A DNA stretch of 64,000 nt from Lepisosteus oculatus (lineage: Eukaryota; Chordata; Actinopteri; Semionotiformes; Lepisosteidae). The notes under the pieces are model-generated. The model was not told the origin of the DNA. It searched no databases and worked only from the letters and a program-made list of their open reading frames with translations. Position numbers and translations under genes: made by a program. How positions within the stretch are numbered: position 1 is the stretch's first letter; the number at the start of each line of letters is the position of its first letter. Location: contig NC_090697.1 in assembly GCF_040954835.1 (NCBI RefSeq), positions 2,492,501-2,556,500 on the forward strand, written 5' to 3'. Shown here in pieces: positions 60,501 to 64,000 of this stretch.

Positions 60501-61815
60501 GAAAGATCTCAACTTGGAACTGTCGGTCCCTTTGACTCCCTTTTTTGCATGCTGGCCCCATAGCAAGAAAACCTGTCACTAAAGTTCCTCAGTTATAACC
60601 TGAACAGAGATGATTGCTTTTGCGTTTCAGAACCTGATTGTCACCGGCGCAGTTGACTGCAGTCTGCGGGTCTGGGACTTGCGTAATGCGCGACAGCCAC
60701 TGTCTGAGCTGACAGGTCATACTTATGCTGTAAGAAGAGTGAAGGTGGGTAACACTCTGTTTTGTTTCTTTACGGAGATGTGGCATGTTTTTAAAAACAC
60801 ACATCTGTGCTTTAAGGTGCTTATACACCAGGAACATTGGTTCAGTTTAAAACGTTGCGTTTGAGTTAAAATTCTGCACACTATGGCTATTTCAAGATGT
60901 AAGTTGTCCACTTGCTCAATGATGCAGTTCAGTTACAATGTATATCTGGTACGCATTGTATAAATGCTCCAATTTTCAGATGTTAAAAGATACTTTAAAT
61001 GATACTTCTCCAGATATACCTGCTATTACTTATGGCAGGTGTCTTACTTCATACGTTAGACATCACTGCTCACTTTATCAATCCAACAGAACAAGTTGCA
61101 CGCTGGTTGTTATTTAAGAAATAAAAATGTTACCCAAGCTCAAAACAGGAAATAAAACCTCCAATATATTGACTTACATTTAAATTATGCTTGACCAAAG
61201 CTTTTAGCTGGTGACAGTTTAGCAGGCAATCTTTAATTGTATGTTTCTTTGTGTGTTGCACTTCAGTATATTTTCAGCATGTTTTTACCTGCTGACAGAT
61301 ATGGACTTTTAAAAGGATTGGTTTAGTTCAGCTAAGCAAAAAGAGAACAGTAGCTTGTTGGCTGAAATGCCAACCAATTATACAGACTGAAGAAACAAAT
61401 ATCACCACATTTTTTAAAATAACCTGTACTGTATAAAAAATGTTATTTCCCAAAACAAACATTACTTTCATTTTATTTAAAACACAAAAACTGAATACGA
61501 GACTGCAACCTGTTTTATCTCAAGATCTGTTACCTTACATGTCTATACATTGCTTTGTTAGTTTTTAATTGTTTATTTTTGTTATTTTTGTGTTAGACTT
61601 TATCTAAATCACTTATCAAATGCATAAAGATATTTAAAATATGTACAAATATGTATGTAATATAAGTACCCCCCGTTCTCTGATTTTATGATTTCTGAAA
61701 TTAATGTGAAGAAATAAGCTTTTAATGTCTGTGTGACAAGAAATTTTCTCTACTTTCAGTTCTCCCCATTTCAACTCACCATGCTGGCATCCTGTTCATA
61801 TGACTTCACTGTGAG
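46992..61815 (+). CDS. PEX7: PEX7, peroxisomal targeting signal 2 receptor (partial: coding exons 1-8; 3' end beyond the window)
   Basis: Cytosolic WD40 beta-propeller receptor that binds the N-terminal PTS2 nonapeptide of matrix proteins (thiolase, AGPS, PHYH) and delivers them to peroxisomes with the long form of PEX5. Exons: 46992-47109, 47636-47693, 48361-48511, 49447-49524, 50622-50730, 59537-59643, 60631-60744, 61760-61815. All have AG acceptors and GT donors and join in frame for 263 codons plus two bases. WD repeats are visible: [10 protein letters not shown] (exon 3), [13 protein letters not shown] (exons 4-5), GDSTLRIWD (exon 6), [15 protein letters not shown] (exon 7) and SCSYDFTVR (exon 8). 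[13 protein letters not shown] in exon 6 is the PEX7 signature. Human PEX7 has 323 residues, so about 56 (the FWNF segment onward) should lie past 64000; I found no exon 9 in 61816-64000. ATG 46992 is the first in-frame ATG. The N-terminus is four residues shorter than human. Confidence 0.96.
47110..48094 (+). other. PEX7 introns 1-2, no repeat recognised
   Basis: Unique AT-rich intronic DNA apart from exon 2 (47636-47693). The minus-strand frame at 47436-47891 overlaps the exon and is a shadow. Confidence 0.5.
47636..47693 (+). CDS. PEX7: PEX7 coding exon 2
   Basis: 58 bp after TTGTTCAG. It encodes [19 protein letters not shown] and ends in phase 2 before GTACAT. It matches the human exon after YGIAG. 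Confidence 0.93.
48126..48298. mobile_element. Fold-back retroposon with both arms (palindrome)
   Basis: The left arm (48129-48200: AAGGAACAGGTAATGGTTTT ... GGCTGTTGGAGC) and right arm (48221-48297: GGCTCCACAGCC ... ACCTTTACCTGTTCCTTT) are inverted complements around a loop of about 20 bp. It ends 63 bp before PEX7 exon 3. Confidence 0.85.
48361..48511 (+). CDS. PEX7: PEX7 coding exon 3
   Basis: 151 bp, acceptor TTGTTCAG, encoding [19 protein letters not shown] and a full GDGSLQIWD strand. The donor GTGACT is suboptimal. A palindromic retroposon ends 63 bp upstream and a SINE begins about 65-80 bp downstream. Confidence 0.95.
48580..48785 (+). repeat. tRNA-type SINE, 3' part
   Basis: TTAATTGGCTTCTGTGAAAA, CCTGTGATGGACTGGCGTCC, GTCCAGGGTGTATCCTGCC and AAAATGCATGGATGG. 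The family head is absent. Confidence 0.85.
49231..49372 (-). mobile_element. Fold-back retroposon with 16-bp target duplication
   Basis: The core AAAGTTTCGACCGTGGAGCC and end ATCTGCGTCAGCATTCATAG are flanked by AAGCCTGTGGATATTC (49215-49230) and AAGCCTGTAGATATTC (49373-49388), one mismatch in 16. Confidence 0.85.
49447..49524 (+). CDS. PEX7: PEX7 coding exon 4
   Basis: 78 bp in phase 0 between GTGCAG and GTAAGA. It encodes [20 protein letters not shown] and DHTAKV. A fold-back retroposon ends about 60 bp upstream of the acceptor. Confidence 0.95.
49525..50621 (+). other. PEX7 intron 4, no repeat recognised
   Basis: Unique intronic sequence ending in a good pyrimidine tract and TTTCCTCAG. 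Confidence 0.5.
50622..50730 (+). CDS. PEX7: PEX7 coding exon 5
   Basis: 109 bp, acceptor TTCCTCAG, donor GTGAGT. It encodes [20 protein letters not shown] and [16 protein letters not shown], which is nearly colinear with human. Confidence 0.96.
50731..53105 (+). other. PEX7 intron 5, first part
   Basis: Mostly unrecognised sequence. The one repeat is at 51486-51695, the internal segment of the fold-back family (TTTATCTACTGCTGGTGTTC then CTCTCTCCTGAAGAAGC). The minus-strand frame at 50929-51486 (185 codons) has no recognisable domain. Confidence 0.5.
51486..51695 (+). mobile_element. Fold-back retroposon, internal segment
   Basis: It aligns with the reverse complement of 53320-53520: CACCTCTCTACACC, CTCCCAGCTTTTGTTCTCCC and TTTATCTACTGCTGGTGTTC, ending CTGAAGAAGC where the arm begins. 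The arm and 3' end are missing. Confidence 0.75.
53110..53655. repeat. 29-bp-type minisatellite split by a long fold-back retroposon
   Basis: Units like GCTGACTTTACCTGCACAGT plus CATCACTAT occur at 53110-53204 and again at 53613-53650. Between them (about 53205-53605) is the longest copy of the fold-back family. It has inverted ends, TTGAAGTGGGGAGCTGCATC on the left and ACGCAGCTACCCACCTGAAC on the right, and a 250-bp purine-rich interior. Confidence 0.8.
53855..54307 (+). repeat. tRNA-derived SINE with an inverted copy nested in its tail
   Basis: The outer copy has TGTGACTCAGGATCTGCGGC, AAGGTTGCTGGTTCGTATCC and CCCCTGAGCAAGGCCCTTAA, with its end GGCCAATAAAGTGATCTT at 54290-54307. A minus-strand copy (about 54082-54261) is inserted in the tail. 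AATACAAG flanks the insert on both sides (54074-54081 and 54266-54273). Confidence 0.88.
54735..54823 (+). mobile_element. Short fold-back retroposon
   Basis: CACCTGAAGAAGGCTCCCCA to CATGGAATAAAGC and TTGTTCC. The flanking TTGAAAGA at 54735 and 54816 may be the target duplication. Confidence 0.75.
54824..56089 (+). other. PEX7 intron 5, middle part, nothing recognised
   Basis: AT-rich unique intronic DNA. Confidence 0.45.
56090..56185 (+). mobile_element. Tc1-like transposon end
   Basis: ACAGTGCCTTGCAGAAGTAT followed by TCACTTTTACC and AAAACTTGCATAAAATG is the terminal sequence of a widespread fish Tc1 family. No transposase follows. Confidence 0.7.
56190..57550 (+). pseudogene. L2-type LINE, C-terminal region and 3' end, interrupted
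   Basis: 56195-56345 retains reverse transcriptase-distal sequence. After a 5S-SINE and other DNA, 56985-57309 is an intact 105-codon tail: [34 protein letters not shown] and [20 protein letters not shown], ending LLFRKAFT. The 3' UTR ends GTAAAGCGCTTTGAGAAGCC and GCGCTATATAAAATAAAG with (ATT)n. It is the best-preserved L2 here but lacks its catalytic domain. Confidence 0.88.
56350..56650 (-). repeat. 5S-derived SINE carrying a patchwork insertion
   Basis: TATAGTGTCCCCGTCACTAT, AGCACCCCCTGCTGGCC, CCCAGGAGGTCTCCCATC and GACCAGGCACACCTGC match the 18520 copy. Here 46 foreign bases (56535-56580) split the 5S-like promoter. Confidence 0.88.
57551..58785 (+). other. PEX7 intron 5, late part, nothing recognised
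   Basis: AT-rich DNA. It includes the likely donor segment of the insertion described at 56535 (57630-57681). Confidence 0.45.
58790..59425 (+). pseudogene. Tc1/mariner relic related to the one at 60-1050
   Basis: [20 protein letters not shown] at 59251-59310 parallels ETIRKRLNRNSFNWRKAR of the first relic. The AT-rich 5' flanks also align (TTAATTATGAAAATTAC-like and TTACCAGGAT segments, GAATAATTGAGTAACAGGT). It is truncated before the catalytic core and ends about 110 bp before PEX7 exon 6. Confidence 0.75.
59537..59643 (+). CDS. PEX7: PEX7 coding exon 6
   Basis: 107 bp, acceptor TTTCTCCAG, donor GTAACA. It encodes [20 protein letters not shown] and [16 protein letters not shown]. It follows the 8.8-kb intron 5, and a Tc1 relic ends about 110 bp upstream. 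Confidence 0.96.
59825..60015 (+). repeat. tRNA-type SINE, 5' part
   Basis: GGGCAGCACAGTGGATAGC, GTTTGCATGTTCTCCCGG, TTTTCTCC and ACAGCCCAAAGATATG: the family of 62550, diverged and 3' truncated. Confidence 0.75.
60016..60630 (+). other. PEX7 intron 6 remainder, nothing recognised
   Basis: Unique intronic sequence up to the exon 7 acceptor. Confidence 0.45.
60631..60744 (+). CDS. PEX7: PEX7 coding exon 7
   Basis: 114 bp in phase 0, acceptor GTTTCAG, donor GTGGGT. It encodes [20 protein letters not shown] and [18 protein letters not shown]. Human has GWD where this protein has VWD. Confidence 0.96.
60745..61759 (+). other. PEX7 intron 7, nothing recognised
   Basis: AT-rich unique intronic sequence. 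Confidence 0.45.
61760..61815 (+). CDS. PEX7: PEX7 coding exon 8 (last exon in the window)
   Basis: 56 bp, acceptor CTTTCAG, donor GTAACT. It encodes [19 protein letters not shown] and ends in phase 2. The following FWNF-type exon was not found before 64000. Confidence 0.94.
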
Positions 61816-62549
61816 GTAACTTCTGTCCTCAAAAATAGTGTAATCAGATAGACTGTTTCTTTCTGTGGCACTGTTAAACACTGAGTCTTATTGTGTGAAA
61901 CTCATTCATTGCCAGTGTGGTCAGAAGAAAATATTAAAACATTATTAAATATCTTAAGACAAGACAATATCTTAACTAAATTAAATATCTCAAGACAAGT
62001 CCTGTCTTTTGTGGAATAATGTACATTGATTTAATGATATGTTTTAAATTTGAGATGGAAATTATTCTTCAACCTTCGGCAGACCACAGTGAACAGATTG
62101 GGGATTTGACTTGTGAAGGTGTTACGGAAAAACTTTGTAGTTATAAACTGATTTTGGTGTAAAAATGACTAAGGAGAATACTGCTATTGCGTTTTCACAA
62201 AGAAATGTCTGCCATTTATCAAATTAACTGACTCGTAAAAATTCCACTTTCCTTTCATACCAGACCTTTTCTGAAACTCCTTCATATCTGTGAAGTTATT
62301 GGTCCTTGTATTCTCGTTAACATTCTGAAAAAACTTAAAGGTCATGCTCAACCGTATAAAGAAACCTGGCATACTGGAATGTCCTCAGACATTCAGGTTA
62401 AAGAGTAAATGTCTTTAGTCATATGTTTGCAACTGGGGTTAACAAACCAAAAAAGACATTGTCTACACAGAAAATATATTTGCATCCTTTTCAGAAGGTG
62501 CAGTATAGCTTCAGCCATGCCAGATGTTATAAATAAGGGTCTTTTAAGG
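61816..62549 (+). other. PEX7 intron 8, first part
   Basis: Searched for the next PEX7 exon (FWNF start, phase 2) without success. No repeat recognised. Confidence 0.45.
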
Positions 62550-62870
62550 TTTGGGGTGGCACAGTGGTGCAGAGGTTGGCATTGCTGCCTTACAACCCTG
62601 TGGCCCCAGGTTCAGTCCCGGGGGGCTCCCCGCGTTCGCCTGAGTTTCCTCTGGGGGCTCTGGTTTCCTCCCACAGCGCAGTTGGTACTGTAGGTTAATT
62701 GTGGTCTGAGAATATGCACCCTGGTATGAGTGTGAGTGTGTCTGTGTGTGCCCTGCACCCTGTCCAGGGTGTATCGTGCCTTGCACCCGTTGCTTGCTGG
62801 GATAGGCTCAGGTCCTCGCGCGTCCCTGACTTGGAAGAAGCGTTTAGAAAATGGACGAGTGGAAGATTTC
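62550..62870 (+). repeat. tRNA-type SINE, near full length
   Basis: TTTGGGGTGGCACAGTGGTG, AGGTTCAGTCCCGGGG (B-box-like), CTGGTTTCCTCCCACAG, GTCCAGGGTGTATCGTGCC and AAGCGTTTAGAAAATGGACG. Confidence 0.88.
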
Positions 62871-62929
62871 TTCTCAGACTGTAAAACTATTACTCTTGTT
62901 GTCCGTGAAGATGTATTCACTTATTTAAG

Positions 62930-63097
62930 GAACAAGTAAAGGTTTATTCCATGCTGTAAAGCAAGGTTCGGGGTCACCCGCAGATGGCTCCATAGGCGAA
63001 ACGTTGTGTTTCTTTTCTTCTCTTTTCAGCATGGAATAAACCTCTACGTGTTCCTTTGCAGCCTGCACATGCTGACGCAGCTCTCTGCTTGAACTAC
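62930..63097 (+). mobile_element. Compact fold-back retroposon with perfect 14-bp target duplication
   Basis: GAACAAGTAAAGGTTTATTC to GCTGACGCAGCTCTCTGC and TTGAACTAC. It is flanked by TTCACTTATTTAAG at 62916-62929 and 63098-63111. The 5' arm AGGTTTATTCCATGCTG pairs with CAGCATGGAATAAACCT near the 3' end. Confidence 0.9.
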
Positions 63098-63111
63098 TTC
63101 ACTTATTTAAG

Positions 63112-64000
63112 CCTTGCCATTTCTGCCCCTGATTAGTTCTCCTGAGGTCATGACAAGTAATGAACACAAAGTGAAGATATTTTAACAACTAGCATTGCAC
63201 ATCATGGGGTGGAGCCTGACAGGCACACACTTGCTAACCTTGTCATTTTGCTAACCAGGATTCTGAACAGGAGCAAGATGAACCAATGCATCTTGTTCTA
63301 TTCAACATCAAATAGAATAAGAGACATTGGCACCACTGTACAAAGAAGATGTAATTCTTAATTTACTTTTTGATGTTCGTTTCAATGGCTATTTCCTCAT
63401 TCTTAATTCAATGTTTTGATTTATTTGTGTGGCTGTTTCCTTTCCCTGGTAATGATGGATGCTAGCAACCAAACACGCAAGATGGACTGCATGGCGCCTT
63501 CTTATATGTTTTCTTTCTTAAGGTCTTATGTCATCACCAAGGCAAAAGGGAAACCACAAATCACAGAACTGGAAAGCAGTCGGGCTGGTGGATATTGTAC
63601 TCACGCCAGATTATTTTATTGATCATGGCTATGGCTTTTCCTTGGACACTTGAAAAGATTACTGAAGGAGCTCTTTCATTAGAACATGATTCATTGTTCT
63701 CTGTGGAGAGATTATTCAAACTCTTTTTTTAATTTTTTCCCTTCTTTTTTTTTCCAAGTGGCTCAGGACCAGCCTAATTGCTTTCTTTAATTTAATCCCC
63801 ATTATAGTGTCAGGACCTGTGAGCTCAAACAAAATGCTGAAAAACCTTTCAAAGGTAAAATGCTTCACTCTGTAGGCTTTTATATTCCTTAAAGGAAAGT
63901 ATGGAGTGAATAGAGCTGTGACAGAAATGGTGATAGAAATAAGTCATGAGAGGAGGCTGAATGGTTTTGTTATTTCAGCATTAAAAATAATGCTGAAATT
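63112..64000 (+). other. PEX7 intron 8 continued to window end
   Basis: Unique sequence with no exon recognised. The open frame at 63416-63622 is unremarkable. Confidence 0.45.

Noticed and set aside
62930..63097. Classification of the fold-back family as a MITE-type DNA transposon
   Set aside because: Inverted ends suggested it, but 14-16-bp target duplications at two copies fit retroposition better.
63250..63350. Possible PEX7 exon 9 after the acceptor-like CCAG at about 63258
   Set aside because: Translates as RILNRSKMNQC, not the conserved FWNF segment, and reaches a stop.
1..64000. CRISPR arrays, operons, phage or plasmid features
   Set aside because: The window is vertebrate nuclear DNA; no direct-repeat/spacer pattern or prokaryotic gene organisation is present.

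Overview
This is vertebrate nuclear DNA, most likely from a ray-finned fish and possibly a non-teleost such as a gar or bowfin; the species call is tentative. The evidence is two recognisable split vertebrate genes, HEY2 and PEX7, in AT-rich, CpG-poor DNA full of fish-type repeats: L2 LINE relics, Tc1/mariner relics, several tRNA-derived SINEs and a 5S rRNA-derived SINE.

Layout. 1-33.6 kb is a repeat-rich, gene-poor flank: Tc1 relics, L2 3' ends, a SINE expanded into a 58-bp minisatellite, 5S-SINEs and a long decayed L2. It also holds two GC-rich non-repeat islands (about 2.64-3.30 kb and 6.19-6.45 kb). The second is followed by what may be a small two-exon secreted-peptide gene. 33.6-44.4 kb is different: almost no transposons and many retained CpGs. 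This domain surrounds HEY2 (five coding exons, 39404-41787, + strand, complete, 335 codons), a Notch-responsive bHLH-Orange repressor. 45.5-46.0 kb is a SINE. PEX7 follows on the same strand. A promoter with five CCAAT boxes (46666-46762) precedes coding exon 1 at 46992. Eight coding exons run to 61815, and the last two (about 56 residues) lie beyond the window. Its introns, above all the 8.8-kb intron 5, carry nested SINEs, an L2, Tc1 relics and an unusual fold-back retroposon family.

The two genes have unrelated jobs: HEY2 is a nuclear developmental repressor downstream of Notch, and PEX7 is the cytosolic PTS2 receptor for peroxisomal import. Their closeness (5.2 kb from the HEY2 stop to the PEX7 start) looks like synteny, not functional coupling.

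The most interesting items are the candidate peptide gene at 6461-7017, the fold-back retroposon family with 14-16-bp target duplications, a patchwork insertion at 56535-56580 that looks copied from 1.1 kb away, the CpG-retaining transposon-free domain around HEY2, the CCAAT array of PEX7, and the 5S-SINE that shares its 3' tail with L2.
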